The translations under genes were made by a program, and so were the position numbers. The notes beneath the pieces were generated by a model that ran no database searches, was not told where the DNA came from, and saw only the letters and a program-made list of their open reading frames with translations. Of a DNA stretch of 40,669 bases, positions 15,620 through 26,169 are shown one piece after another (positions within the stretch are counted from its first letter, which is position 1; each line of letters opens with the position of its first letter). This stretch comes from Thermoflexia bacterium (GTDB taxonomy: Bacteria; Chloroflexota; Anaerolineae; B4-G1; DUEL01): the NCBI GenBank assembly GCA_011192125.1, contig DUEL01000038.1, forward strand, positions 1 to 40,669. The letters are read 5' to 3'.

Positions 15620-15731
15620 CTCGCTCCTCCTTTACTCAAAATTGGACTCGCCGTTTCACGACACATCGACTAGAAGTGAGAAAGACCCCTCCCTCGATCC
15701 AACCACCTCCTTTCCTTTCACTCCAACTTCT

Positions 15732-15750
15732 TTCGATAACCGAATAAACT
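15732..15750. promoter_or_regulatory. Candidate ROK operator upstream of the sugar ABC operon
   Basis: TTCGATAACCGAATAAACT has a TTCG-N5-CGAA dyad and agrees with the site at 17013-17031 at 15 of 19 positions. It lies in the 144-bp gap between the repressor stop and the binding-protein start. No clear -35/-10 was recognised around it. Confidence 0.6.
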
Positions 15751-15763
15751 AGGGCAAAAAAAC

Positions 15764-16999
15764 TTAAGAAGCGCCCAGCCGGACCTCGGGCACCCGGATG
15801 TGGAGGGGTGATTTGTAGATACCCTGGAGCACCAGGCTGGCCGCGCCCCAGGCCCAGGCCTCGTCTCCCCAGTCCTGGATGACGATCCGGGTGTCCTGGC
15901 CCAGGCCGTCGAAGGTGTGTTCGGCGACCGCCTCCTGCATGGGCCCGAAGAGCAGGTCCCCGGACCGGACCCCCTCTCCGCTGACGATGATCAGGGTCGG
16001 GTTGAAGAGATTGATCAGGTTGGCCACCGCCGTCCCCAGCGTCCGACCGGCCCGGGCGAAGATCTCGCGGAGTACCGGTTCCCCATCCCTTGCCAACTCT
16101 ACCATCCGCGTTGTGGTCAGATCCGCGGCTTCGATCTTCCCCAACCGGCCTTCGCTCGCTGCCTCCCTCGCCTGCCGCAGCAGCGCCGGATCGGCCACGT
16201 ATGCCTCCAGGCACCCCCGCTTGCCGCAGTCGCACCGGGGCCCCTGGGGATCGACCACCGTGTGCCCGAACTCACCGCCCCCGCCGCGGGCCCCTCGGTA
16301 CAGTTGGCCGTTGACCACGATGCCCAGGCCCACGCCTCGCCCCACCGTCACGACCAAGAAATCGTCCACTCCCTGCCCTGCGCCGAACCATTTCTCCGCC
16401 ATCGCCAGGGTGTTCACGTCGTTGTCGATGTGGACCGGGATCCCGATCCGCTCCTCCACCTTTTGGCGCAAAGGGACGTCCCGCCAGCCCAGAATGGGGG
16501 AGTAGCGACACACCCCCCGCTCCGCGTCGATGACGCCGGCCAGGCCGATCCCCACCCCGGCCACCTGACCCCGCGGCACGGAGGCCTTGGCGATGATCTG
16601 CTCCACCGTCTCGGCCAGGGCCGCGACCAGCCGGTCCACGGCGACGCCCCCCTCCACAGGCATGGTCAACGTGCACAGGATCCGGGCCTCGATGTCGGTG
16701 AGGGCGGCGCTGATGTGCCCCTCCGTCAGTTTGAGCCCCACCACGTAGGCCGCCTTCTGGTTGAGGGCGAGGAGGATGGGAGGACGCCCCCCCGTCGAGT
16801 CGCCCGCCGCTTTCTCGTACACCAGACCCTCGGCGATGAGTTCGGCCGTGATCTCCGAGACGGTGGCTGGACTGAGGCCAGAGAGACGGACGATCGCCGT
16901 GCGGGAGATAGGTCCTTCGCTCTTGATGATGTTGAGGACCGTCGAGCGGTTGATCGCGCGGATCAGTTTGCGGTCGGCCGTCCAGAAGCGGGATGTCAT
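15764..16999 (-). CDS. ROK-family transcriptional repressor with helix-turn-helix
   Basis: A 411-residue regulator. Residues about 10-65 are a MarR-like winged helix (RSTVLNIIKSEG, then SRTAIVRLSGLSPATVSEIT). The rest is a ROK sugar-binding domain with GVGIGLAGVID, GRGVGLGIVVNG and the zinc site H246 with C256-x-C258-x4-C263 (CDCGKRGCLE). It belongs to the NagC/Mlc/XylR group, which release DNA when sugar binds. The start at 16999 is preferred over upstream codons because the family begins at MTSRFW and because upstream starts would fall inside the promoter and operator. It probably controls itself and the sugar operon. Confidence 0.92.
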   Translation of the reverse strand: MTSRFWTADRKLIRAINRSTVLNIIKSEGPISRTAIVRLSGLSPATVSEITAELIAEGLVYEKAAGDSTGGRPPILLALNQKAAYVVGLKLTEGHISAALTDIEARILCTLTMPVEGGVAVDRLVAALAETVEQIIAKASVPRGQVAGVGIGLAGVIDAERGVCRYSPILGWRDVPLRQKVEERIGIPVHIDNDVNTLAMAEKWFGAGQGVDDFLVVTVGRGVGLGIVVNGQLYRGARGGGGEFGHTVVDPQGPRCDCGKRGCLEAYVADPALLRQAREAASEGRLGKIEAADLTTTRMVELARDGEPVLREIFARAGRTLGTAVANLINLFNPTLIIVSGEGVRSGDLLFGPMQEAVAEHTFDGLGQDTRIVIQDWGDEAWAWGAASLVLQGIYKSPLHIRVPEVRLGAS

Positions 17000-17012
17000 T
17001 CGAGCCTCTTTG

Positions 17013-17031
17013 TTCGGTATCCGAAATAACT
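17013..17031. promoter_or_regulatory. Candidate ROK auto-operator
   Basis: TTCGGTATCCGAAATAACT contains the perfect palindrome TTCGG-TAT-CCGAA and matches the site upstream of the ABC operon. It lies immediately downstream of the -10 box, around the expected transcription start, a typical place for autorepression. Confidence 0.65.
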
Positions 17032-17039
17032 TCGCCCAT

Positions 17040-17068
17040 ATCATACCCCAGAACAGCCGTTTTGTCAA
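17040..17068 (-). promoter_or_regulatory. Sigma70 promoter of the ROK repressor gene
   Basis: On the minus strand, -35 TTGACA (17068-17063), 17-bp spacer, -10 TATGAT (17045-17040). The expected start point is near 17033, just before the operator at 17031-17013. Confidence 0.8.
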
Positions 17069-17113
17069 GGGCCGTTCCTGGGGTTTGGGCGGGAGTTTGG
17101 ATGCACCTGATCC

Positions 17114-17136
17114 GCCCCGCCGTAAACAGGCGGGGC
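17114..17136. repeat. Small hairpin of the CCCCGCC/GGCGGGG family
   Basis: GCCCCGCC, a 7-nt loop GTAAACA, and GGCGGGGC. It lies in the divergent gap between the ROK gene and the exporter gene, upstream of both, so it is not a terminator of either. The remaining gap to 17332 has a second imperfect stem (about 17148-17181) but no gene. Confidence 0.4.
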
Positions 17137-17332
17137 TGGCGGGAAGTCGGCCCAGCACTGGCTCTTCAGCCGGTGCCAGGCCTGCCGAGAATGTCGTCGC
17201 CCCGAACTGGAACGCACCGTCCTGGCTTCGGACATTCCCTCCGCAAAGGGAGGCTCGAAGGGGCCGTTCCCCAATACGTGCAAGCGGTATATACTATCCG
17301 CCGATCTGACCGAACGTGAGGAGGAAACGACC

Positions 17333-18676
17333 GTGCATACCGACAACGCTCCCTTCCCAACCGACGACCGCCCTCCGCTGCCGATGCGCCGGATCGTCCA
17401 GACCTGGTGGCCGCTGGCGATGAGCTGGCTGCTGATGGCCGCCGAGTCGCCCGCCCTGAGCATCGTGGTGGCACGGCTGGCCGACCCGGAGGTCAATCTG
17501 GCTGCCTTCGGCGGCGTGGTCTGGCCGGTGGCGCTGATCATCGAGTCGCCGATCATCATGCTCCTCTCCGCCTCGACGGCCCTCAGCCGGGACTGGCGGT
17601 CCTACCTCCGGCTGCGCCGGTTTATGATGTGGGCGGGTGGTCTGCTGACCGGGCTGCACCTGCTGATCGCCTTCACCCCCCTCTACTACGTGGTCGCCGA
17701 GCGGTGGATCGCCGCGCCGGCCGAGATCATCGAGCCCGCGCGGGTGGGGTTGATGATCATGACCCCGTGGACGTGGGCCATCGCCTACCGCCGCTTCCAG
17801 CAGGGGGTGCTCATCCGGTTCGGCCACTCCAGGGCAGTGGGGTTCGGGACCCTGGTCCGCCTCGCCGCCGACGGGGTGGTGTTGCTGACCGGCTACCTCA
17901 TCCACACCCTCCCCGGCATCGTCGTCGCCACCAGCGCGCTGGCCCTCGGGGTGGTCAGCGAAGCCACCTACGCCGGCCTGCGGGTCCGTTCCGTGCTCCG
18001 CGACCAGGTCCGGAAAGCCCCTCAGGAGGGCAGCGAACTGACCGCCCGTGCCTTCCTCGCCTTCTACACCCCCCTGGCGATGACCTCCCTTCTGAACCTG
18101 CTGGTGCAGCCCATCGGCAGCGCGGCGCTGAGCCGGATGCCTCAACCGCTGGAGTCGCTGGCCGTCTGGCCGGTCCTCTCCGGCTTCATCTTCCTCCTCC
18201 GCAGCGCCGGGATGGCCTACAACGAGGTCGTCATCGCTCTGCTGGACCAGCCGGGGGCGATCCGGAACCTCCGGCGCTTCACCGGTCTCCTCACGGCGGT
18301 GACGACGGCGCTGTTGTTGTTCGTGGCGGCCACCCCGCTCTCCGCCTTCTGGTTCGGCCGCGTGTCGGCGTTGAGCCCCCGCCTGGCGGCCCTCGCCAGC
18401 CACGGGCTCTGGCTGGCCCTGCCGCTTCCCGGCCTCAACGTCCTTCAGAGCTGGTACCAGGGGGCCATCGTCCACAGCCGCCGCACCCGTGGCATCACCG
18501 AGGCGATCCTGGTCTTCCTGCTGACCACCAGCGCGATCCTGTGGGCCGGCGCGGCCTGCGGCAGGTGGCCGGGGCTGTACGTGGGTCTCGTGGCCTTCGC
18601 GGTCGGGCGGACCCTCCAGATCCTCTGGCTCTGGTGGCGCAGCCGTCCGGCGATGCGCAATCTCTCAGCCACCTAA
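17333..18676 (+). CDS. Polytopic membrane transporter, probably MOP/MATE superfamily
   Basis: A 447-residue protein with about twelve hydrophobic segments and duplicated-half organisation. RIVQTWWPLAMSWLLMAAE opens the first half and AFLAFYTPLAMTSLLNLLVQP the second, as in MATE/flippase-like exporters. The substrate is unknown; drug efflux, lipid or polysaccharide-precursor flipping are all possible. The GTG start at 17333 is preceded by GAGGAGGAAAC. It is the only plus-strand gene between 2.2 and 33.9 kb, divergent from the ROK regulator and convergent with copA. A TATACT element near 17290 may be its -10, but no good -35 was found. Confidence 0.72.
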   Translation: MHTDNAPFPTDDRPPLPMRRIVQTWWPLAMSWLLMAAESPALSIVVARLADPEVNLAAFGGVVWPVALIIESPIIMLLSASTALSRDWRSYLRLRRFMMWAGGLLTGLHLLIAFTPLYYVVAERWIAAPAEIIEPARVGLMIMTPWTWAIAYRRFQQGVLIRFGHSRAVGFGTLVRLAADGVVLLTGYLIHTLPGIVVATSALALGVVSEATYAGLRVRSVLRDQVRKAPQEGSELTARAFLAFYTPLAMTSLLNLLVQPIGSAALSRMPQPLESLAVWPVLSGFIFLLRSAGMAYNEVVIALLDQPGAIRNLRRFTGLLTAVTTALLLFVAATPLSAFWFGRVSALSPRLAALASHGLWLALPLPGLNVLQSWYQGAIVHSRRTRGITEAILVFLLTTSAILWAGAACGRWPGLYVGLVAFAVGRTLQILWLWWRSRPAMRNLSAT

Positions 18677-18678
18677 GA

Positions 18679-18751
18679 ATCACCACAGAGGCGCAGAGGA
18701 CGCAGAGATTTTCATTAGGAGGTCTCTGCGCCCCCTGTGCCTCTGCGGTTT
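18679..18751. repeat. Dispersed CACCACAGAG-family palindrome
   Basis: CACCACAGAGGCGCAGAGG with CGCAGAGA pairs with TCTCTGCGCCCCCTGTGCCTC and TGCGGTTT, around a short AT-rich loop. It begins 2 bp after the exporter stop and no terminal repeats are recognisable. Confidence 0.6.
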
Positions 18752-18761
18752 CAGGCAGGTG

Positions 18762-18796
18762 CAGGAGCGACGCACCTCGAAGGTGCGTCGCTCCTG
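18762..18796. terminator. Bidirectional hairpin between convergent exporter and copA genes
   Basis: CAGGAGCGACGCACCT, a CGA loop, and AGGTGCGTCGCTCCTG make a perfect 16-bp stem between the two gene ends (18676 and 18824). No U tract either way, but position and stability fit a shared terminator. Confidence 0.7.
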
Positions 18797-18823
18797 TTGC
18801 ACCAAGCCGATACGGACGCTATG

Positions 18824-21364
<2,541 letters not shown>

Positions 21365-21391
21365 CTCTACCTCCCTACTCAATCCACAGCG

Positions 21392-21829
21392 TTATCGCTG
21401 GATCAGTTCGTAGCCCGCCGCCTCCCAGGCCCGCATCCCGCCGTCCACCTCAAGGACGTTGGTGTAGCCCAGGGAGACCAGCGTCTTCGCCGCCGATGTG
21501 CTCATCGCACCGCTGCGGCAGTAAAGGACGATAGTCGCGTCTTTCTCCGGCAACTCGTCCAGGTGGTCGGCGATCTCGTTGTAGGGGATGAACAGGTCGG
21601 TCTGGGGGATCTCCCCCGCGTAGGGGATGTGGACGTTGACCAGGATAAAGTCCTTCTCCTCCAGCATCGCGGCCAGTTGCTGGACGGTGATGTCGGTGTA
21701 GCCGTCCGCGTTCTTCGTCGGCATCTCCCCCTCCGACGGCGGGGCGGCGGGGGCCTGGGCACAGGCCGCCAGAACCAGGGCCAGCGCGGCCAGCGCCGCC
21801 ACCAGCCAGATCGTTCCTCGTTTGTTCAT
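21392..21829 (-). CDS. Rhodanese-like lipoprotein
   Basis: A 145-residue lipoprotein (lipobox VLAAC, C23) with a single extracytoplasmic rhodanese domain. The catalytic loop is YCRSGAMS with C104, so persulfide chemistry is possible. LDELPEKDATIVLYCRSG and NVLEVDGGMRAWEAAG are typical of the family. The ATG at 21829 (after AAGG) is preferred to a GTG three codons upstream. It lies 27 nt before copA and 24 nt after the DUF302 gene, so it is co-transcribed. A role in sulfur transfer or thiol protection under copper stress is inferred from context only. Confidence 0.9.
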   Translation of the reverse strand: MNKRGTIWLVAALAALALVLAACAQAPAAPPSEGEMPTKNADGYTDITVQQLAAMLEEKDFILVNVHIPYAGEIPQTDLFIPYNEIADHLDELPEKDATIVLYCRSGAMSTSAAKTLVSLGYTNVLEVDGGMRAWEAAGYELIQR

Positions 21830-21853
21830 TTCTTTCACCTTAAACCGGGGACC

Positions 21854-22249
21854 CTACTGGCCCAGCGAGCCGATCACCCGCTCCAGCCGGCTGCGGGCCT
21901 CTCGGGATACCTCCGCCAACTCGGGGTCCTCCACCTCACCCAGCATCGACATCGGATCCACCGCCGCGACGACGCTCCCCTCCCCCTCCTCGTAGACGAT
22001 GACGTTGCAGGGCAGGAGCAACCCGATCTTCAGGTCGGCTTGCAGGGCCCGGTGAGCCAACGGAGGATTGCAGGCTCCTAGAATGACGTACCGACGGAAG
22101 TCGGCGCCCAGTTTCTTCTTGAGGGTAGCCTGGACATCGATCTGGGTGAGCACACCGAACCCCTCTTTCTTCAACGCCTCGACAACCCGCTCAACCGCCT
22201 GCTCGTAGGGCAGGTCCAGCCGGGTCTGTAAAGCGCGCTCCACAATCAT
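21854..22249 (-). CDS. DUF302 domain protein
   Basis: A 131-residue soluble protein covering one DUF302 domain. ALKKEGFGVLTQIDVQATL and YVILGACNPPLAHRAL are family motifs, and GLLLPCNVIVYE carries a conserved Cys. The function is unknown; such proteins often neighbour copper, sulfur or thioredoxin genes, as here. It is the first gene of the copper module, with a TATAAT 31 bp upstream of the start. Confidence 0.88.
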   Translation of the reverse strand: MIVERALQTRLDLPYEQAVERVVEALKKEGFGVLTQIDVQATLKKKLGADFRRYVILGACNPPLAHRALQADLKIGLLLPCNVIVYEEGEGSVVAAVDPMSMLGEVEDPELAEVSREARSRLERVIGSLGQ

Positions 22250-22279
22250 TGCAGTCTCCTCTCATCAGTGGTATGCCTC

Positions 22280-22285
22280 ATTATA
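22280..22285 (-). promoter_or_regulatory. -10 element of the DUF302-rhodanese-copA operon
   Basis: A perfect TATAAT on the minus strand 31 bp before the DUF302 start. The sequence 17 bp upstream (TGGTAA) is a poor -35, so the promoter may need an activator such as a copper sensor. Confidence 0.5.
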
Positions 22286-22330
22286 GGGAAGGAGCCCTCA
22301 CTTTACCAGAGGCGTCTGGCCCGCCGATGG

Positions 22331-22348
22331 CCCCGCCGTTTGGCGGGG
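22331..22348 (-). terminator. Hairpin of the CCCCGCC/GGCGGGG family after the ICMT-like gene
   Basis: CCCCGCC, GTTT loop, GGCGGGG: perfect 7-bp stem, 58 bp after the methyltransferase stop and just upstream of the copper-operon promoter. It could separate the two transcripts. Confidence 0.45.
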
Positions 22349-22405
22349 GAACAGCGCATGTCGGAGGTGCGCCGCCCCCTCTGCGAAATACACCCTCCGG
22401 CGGGG

Positions 22406-22975
22406 TCACTCCCGCCTTGCCCGCAGCGATATGAACCTCGGCACCCGCCGCATATACGCTTCGTACTCGTCGCCGAACCGTTCCCGCAGCCAGGGCTCCT
22501 CCGTGAACGGGGCCAGGAAGAACCAGACCATCCCAAGGAGAGAAGTGATGGTGGTCAGCACCGAATTGGTCACCAAGGCGTAGCCCGCCAGGATGAGGAT
22601 ATCGCCCACGTACTGCGGGTTCCGCGAATACCTGTACGCTCCGCCCGTGACGAGCCGCCCCTCCAGGCCCAGGGTTTGATGGACGCCCAGGGTCCAGACC
22701 CCCCAGAGGGCAAAGGCCGTGCCAAGCAGGATCAGCCCTCCTCCGATAGGGAACCGCAGCCAGTGGTTCAATACGAAACTGTCCCAATCCAGAACCCCCA
22801 ACGCGAGGGTGCCGGCCGTGGCGGCGATGGTCAGCCCCCAAGTGTAGTAGTACTGCCAGGACCGCTTGCTCGGCGGAGGCCAGATCCGCTTGCTCGGGAC
22901 GGCGAGGGTGAGGATCAGCGAGCCACCCAGCAGGAATTCGCAGATGACGGTGGCGAAGAACAGAAGGGCCTTCAT
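22406..22975 (-). CDS. Membrane methyltransferase of the isoprenylcysteine carboxyl methyltransferase type
   Basis: A 189-residue protein with about five membrane segments. The C-terminal half carries the ICMT/PEMT SAM-binding signature: GGAYRYSRNPQYVGD and then EEPWLRERFGDEYEAYMRRVPRF. In bacteria such proteins methylate unknown lipid or small-molecule acceptors; a prenylcysteine substrate is not implied. GGAGGTGGGCG precedes the ATG at 22975, 22 nt after the transsulfuration gene, so it is probably the last gene of that operon. Confidence 0.88.
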   Translation of the reverse strand: MKALLFFATVICEFLLGGSLILTLAVPSKRIWPPPSKRSWQYYYTWGLTIAATAGTLALGVLDWDSFVLNHWLRFPIGGGLILLGTAFALWGVWTLGVHQTLGLEGRLVTGGAYRYSRNPQYVGDILILAGYALVTNSVLTTITSLLGMVWFFLAPFTEEPWLRERFGDEYEAYMRRVPRFISLRARRE

Positions 22976-22997
22976 CGCCCACCTCCTTTAACAGGGG

Positions 22998-24140
22998 TTA
23001 GATCCCTGCCAGCGCCTGCTCCAAGTCCGCCTGCAGGTCGGCGATGTGCTCTACGCCCACCGAAAGGCGGATCAGGTCCGGCGGCACCTCCAACGGTGAA
23101 CCCCGGACGCTGGCGTGAGTCATCGCGGCGGGGAGTTCGATCAGCGACTCCACCCCTCCCAGCGACTCGGCCAGGATGAACAGCCGGGTTCGCTCCACCA
23201 CCCATCGCGCTGCCTCTTCCCCTCCTCGCACCCTGAAACTGACCATGCCGCCGAAGTTGTCCATCTGGCGGCGCGCCAGTTCGTGCTGGGGGTGGGAGGG
23301 CAGGCCGGGGTAGAAGACTTGCTCCACGGCCGGGTGGTCCTCCAGGAAGCGAGCCAGCGCCAGCGCGTTGGCCTCGTGAGCCCGCATCCGCAGCGCCAGC
23401 GTCTTGATCCCTCGCAGCACCAGCCAGCAGTCGAAGGGGCCGGGGACGGCCCCGGCCGCGTTCTGCAGGAAGGCCAGCCGCTGGTGGATGGACTCATCCC
23501 GGGTGACGACGGCCCCGCCCACCACGTCGGAGTGGCCGCCCAGGTACTTGGTGGTGGAGTGGACGACCACATCCGCGCCCAGCGTCAGCGGCCGCTGGCC
23601 GAACGGGGTGGCGAAGGTGTTGTCCACCACCACCAGCGCGCCGCGAGCGTGGGCCAGGTCGGCGATCGCCTGGATATCCGCCAGCCGCAGCAGCGGGTTC
23701 GTGGGCGTCTCCAGCCAGACCATTTTCGTGGCCGAGGTAAAGCCCGCCTCCACAGCCGCTAGATCGGTCGGGTCCACGTAACTGAACGTCAGCCCCCATC
23801 CTGCCCACACCCGCTCGAAGAGGCGGAAGGTGCCCCCGTAGACGTCGTTCCCCACCACCACGTGGTCGCCCGGCTCCAAGAGCCGCGCTACGGCGTCGAT
23901 GGCCGCCATCCCGGAGGCGAAGGCCAGGCCGTGGTCCCCTTCCTCCAGCGAGGCTAGGCAGATCTCCAGCGCGGACCGGGTCGGATTGCCCGTGCGCGAA
24001 TACTCGTAGCCCCGGTGTTCTCCCACCCGCTTTTGGGCGTAGGTCGAGGTCTGATAGATCGGCGGAATCACCGCGCCGGTGGCGGGATCGGGGTCCTGAC
24101 CGGCGTGGATCGCTCGGGTCTCAAAACGGTAGGTCTCCAT
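22998..24140 (-). CDS. PLP-dependent cystathionine gamma-lyase/gamma-synthase
   Basis: A 380-residue Cys/Met metabolism enzyme. The PLP lysine is K198 in VVHSTTKYLGGHSD; EYSRTGNPTR, ASGMAAIDAV and WLETPTNPLLRL are family signatures. Whether it splits cystathionine to cysteine or makes cystathionine from an activated homoserine cannot be told from the sequence. The neighbouring beta-synthase-type gene favours a transsulfuration role. The ATG at 24140, 5 nt after the previous stop, is preferred over one at 24158 that would overlap that gene. Alternatives in this fold include methionine gamma-lyase. Confidence 0.93.
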   Translation of the reverse strand: METYRFETRAIHAGQDPDPATGAVIPPIYQTSTYAQKRVGEHRGYEYSRTGNPTRSALEICLASLEEGDHGLAFASGMAAIDAVARLLEPGDHVVVGNDVYGGTFRLFERVWAGWGLTFSYVDPTDLAAVEAGFTSATKMVWLETPTNPLLRLADIQAIADLAHARGALVVVDNTFATPFGQRPLTLGADVVVHSTTKYLGGHSDVVGGAVVTRDESIHQRLAFLQNAAGAVPGPFDCWLVLRGIKTLALRMRAHEANALALARFLEDHPAVEQVFYPGLPSHPQHELARRQMDNFGGMVSFRVRGGEEAARWVVERTRLFILAESLGGVESLIELPAAMTHASVRGSPLEVPPDLIRLSVGVEHIADLQADLEQALAGI

Positions 24141-24145
24141 ATTTC

Positions 24146-25108
24146 TCAAACAACCCATTCTTCGAAACTGCCGTAGATCCCTTTGCTCAGATACCGGTCG
24201 GATCCGTCAGGGAACAGCGTGACGACGCGCCCCTCGCCCGCGTCCAGCAGGCCGTCGGCGATCTCGTCGGCGATCAGGCGGGCGGCGAAAGCGGCAGCGC
24301 CGCTCGAACTCCCGACCAGCATCCCCTCGACGCGGGCCAGTTCCTTCAGCGCGGCGTGGGCCTCCTCGTCCCGCACGACCACCAGCCGGTCGATGAGCGA
24401 TTCGTCCAGGATGGGCACCGTCTCGATGTGATCGATGCCGATCCCCTCGATCTTGTGGGGTCCCGCGTACCCTCTCCCCAGCGTCGCCCCGTAGGGCTGG
24501 ACGATGACCGCGTAGAGGTCGGGGTTCCGCTCCTTGAGGTATCGCACGACCCCAGTGAAGGTGCCGCCGGTGCCCGCGCCGAGGACGACCACGTCCACGC
24601 GCCCCTCCATCTGTTCCCAGATCTCCGGACCGGTGGTGGTGTAGTGGGCGGCGACGTTGGCCGGGTTGGAGAACTGTTGCATCACCACCGCGCCGGGGAT
24701 CTGGGCGGCCAGTTCCTGCGCCTTCTCGATCGCGCCCTCCATCCCCTCCTTCGTGGGGGTATGGATGATCTCGGCGCCCAGCGCGCGCATCAGGATCTGC
24801 TTCTCCTGACTGAACCGCTCCGGGACGACGAAGATACACCGGTAGCCCCGCACCGTCGCTACCATCGCGAGGGCGATGCCGGTGTTGCCCGCCGTCGGCT
24901 CGATGATGGTCCCGCCCGGTTGCAGGACCCCCCGCGCTTCGGCGTCGTCGATCATAGAGAGAGCGATGCGGTCCTTGACGCTCCCGCCTGGGTTCAGGTA
25001 CTCCAGTTTGGCGAAGACCTCCACCCCCTGGCGTGGGGGATAGAAGCGGCTCAACTGCACCAGCGGGGTGTTCCCGATGCAGCCCGTGATGTCACGGTGA
25101 CGATTCAT
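24146..25108 (-). CDS. Cysteine synthase/cystathionine beta-synthase (PLP fold type II)
   Basis: A 320-residue enzyme: ITGCIGNTPLVQL, PLP lysine K45 in NPGGSVKDRIA, the phosphate-binding TAGNTGIALA, and GAGTGGTFTG. No C-terminal CBS regulatory domains. Members either join O-acetylserine with sulfide or condense serine with homocysteine (MccA-like). Its partner downstream fits the MccA/MccB pair that turns homocysteine sulfur into cysteine. The start at 25108 follows GGAGGAAG; a longer upstream frame overlaps the next gene and lacks family similarity. Confidence 0.92.
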   Translation of the reverse strand: MNRHRDITGCIGNTPLVQLSRFYPPRQGVEVFAKLEYLNPGGSVKDRIALSMIDDAEARGVLQPGGTIIEPTAGNTGIALAMVATVRGYRCIFVVPERFSQEKQILMRALGAEIIHTPTKEGMEGAIEKAQELAAQIPGAVVMQQFSNPANVAAHYTTTGPEIWEQMEGRVDVVVLGAGTGGTFTGVVRYLKERNPDLYAVIVQPYGATLGRGYAGPHKIEGIGIDHIETVPILDESLIDRLVVVRDEEAHAALKELARVEGMLVGSSSGAAAFAARLIADEIADGLLDAGEGRVVTLFPDGSDRYLSKGIYGSFEEWVV

Positions 25109-25167
25109 TAACTTCCTCCCGTGGATAGATCCCTTCTGTTCCGAGTCGGCTCTCGTGTCCAAGATGG

Positions 25168-25374
25168 TCAGCGCGTCAGAAGCCACCAGCCTACCAGCGC
25201 TTCAAACGCAGCGCCCATCCGGAGCAGTGGACTGGGCCAGCGAAGCAACCCATCCAGCACCGGATGATACCACCGGGGGGCTAGTTCGCGCTGCCAGCGC
25301 AGGAACCCCGGCCCCCAGACGACGGTGATCAGCCCGTCGCCCAGCAAAATCAGCGCTAACAGCTTCCTGAGCAT
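25168..25374 (-). CDS. Small membrane protein of unknown function
   Basis: A 68-residue protein with two hydrophobic segments, about residues 2-21 (LRKLLALILLGDGLITVVWG) and 50-67 (MGAAFEALVGWWLL), joined by a Trp/Arg-rich loop. I do not recognise the family. The ATG at 25374 has GAGGAGACAGGATAGG upstream, a convincing ribosome site. It is 59 nt before the cysteine synthase-type gene and 56 nt after the DUF2085 gene, so an operon is likely. Confidence 0.68.
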   Translation of the reverse strand: MLRKLLALILLGDGLITVVWGPGFLRWQRELAPRWYHPVLDGLLRWPSPLLRMGAAFEALVGWWLLTR

Positions 25375-25430
25375 CCTATCCTGTCTCCTCTTCCCTCAAG
25401 GACGGACAACTCCGATCGATCCTGCGGCCC

Positions 25431-26144
25431 TCAGCCATCGCCCCGGAAGTAGCCATCGAGCACCGGATAGGCCAACCAGACGACGGTCAGCCCGAACAGG
25501 AGGCCGGTGATCAGCCGCATCCAGAAGTTAAACGAACCCACCGCATTCCCAACGTAGAACCACCGGGGCAGGAGGTGACCGGTCACCGCCGCCAGCCACG
25601 TGTTGTCGTACCGGAACCCCCTCCCGACCCCGGCGAAGTCGCTCAGCCAGTGCGTTCCCCCGTCCACGGCCATCGGTGCGATCATCAGGGCGAAGCGGCG
25701 CCAGCCCAGTGGTTTGAGCCGCCGACGGAACAGCGCGAAGAGCAGGCCGCCCAGTAGCATGCCGCCGTACATCCAGACCATCCGGTCCGACCAGGCGACC
25801 TTGTAGCCCAGTTCTGGCGCGCCAACGAAGGAGCGCAACCCGAGCCACGTATCAGCGTCGGGAGCGAAGGGCAACAGTTCGGAATAAGTATACATCAATT
25901 TGGGACCGAACAGGAAGAAAGAGCGATCCGCCAACTGGTGACAGAGGAACCTGTAGAGGGTGTAGATCGCCCGGGCGGGGCCGCCCGCGCCCAGTGCCAT
26001 CAGCACGGGTGCCAGCCAGGGGAGGCCCCAGAGCAACCCCAGCACCGTGTTGGTCCAGGCCAACCAGTGACGGGCGAAAAGACGGTTGAAAAGGCGTGTG
26101 TCTCGTTGTTCGTCGGACCTAAGGACGCGCGTCTTTGTGGTCAT
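25431..26144 (-). CDS. DUF2085 multi-pass membrane protein
   Basis: A 237-residue protein with about five membrane helices. The family motif is YRFLCHQLADRSFFLFG. Other regions include MYGGMLLGGLLFALF and MAVDGGTHWLSD. The function of the family is unknown. The start at 26144 is preceded by CAGGTGG; an in-frame extension upstream is translated from a dispersed palindrome (26170-26275) and was rejected. It is probably the first gene of the operon running to the ICMT-like gene. Confidence 0.85.
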   Translation of the reverse strand: MTTKTRVLRSDEQRDTRLFNRLFARHWLAWTNTVLGLLWGLPWLAPVLMALGAGGPARAIYTLYRFLCHQLADRSFFLFGPKLMYTYSELLPFAPDADTWLGLRSFVGAPELGYKVAWSDRMVWMYGGMLLGGLLFALFRRRLKPLGWRRFALMIAPMAVDGGTHWLSDFAGVGRGFRYDNTWLAAVTGHLLPRWFYVGNAVGSFNFWMRLITGLLFGLTVVWLAYPVLDGYFRGDG

Positions 26145-26169
26145 ATCCAGCCACCTGACATTTCTGAAG

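Noticed and set aside
17000..17158. A 53-residue N-terminal extension of the ROK regulator
   Set aside because: It would read through the TTGACA/TATGAT promoter and the operator, and the family begins at 16999.
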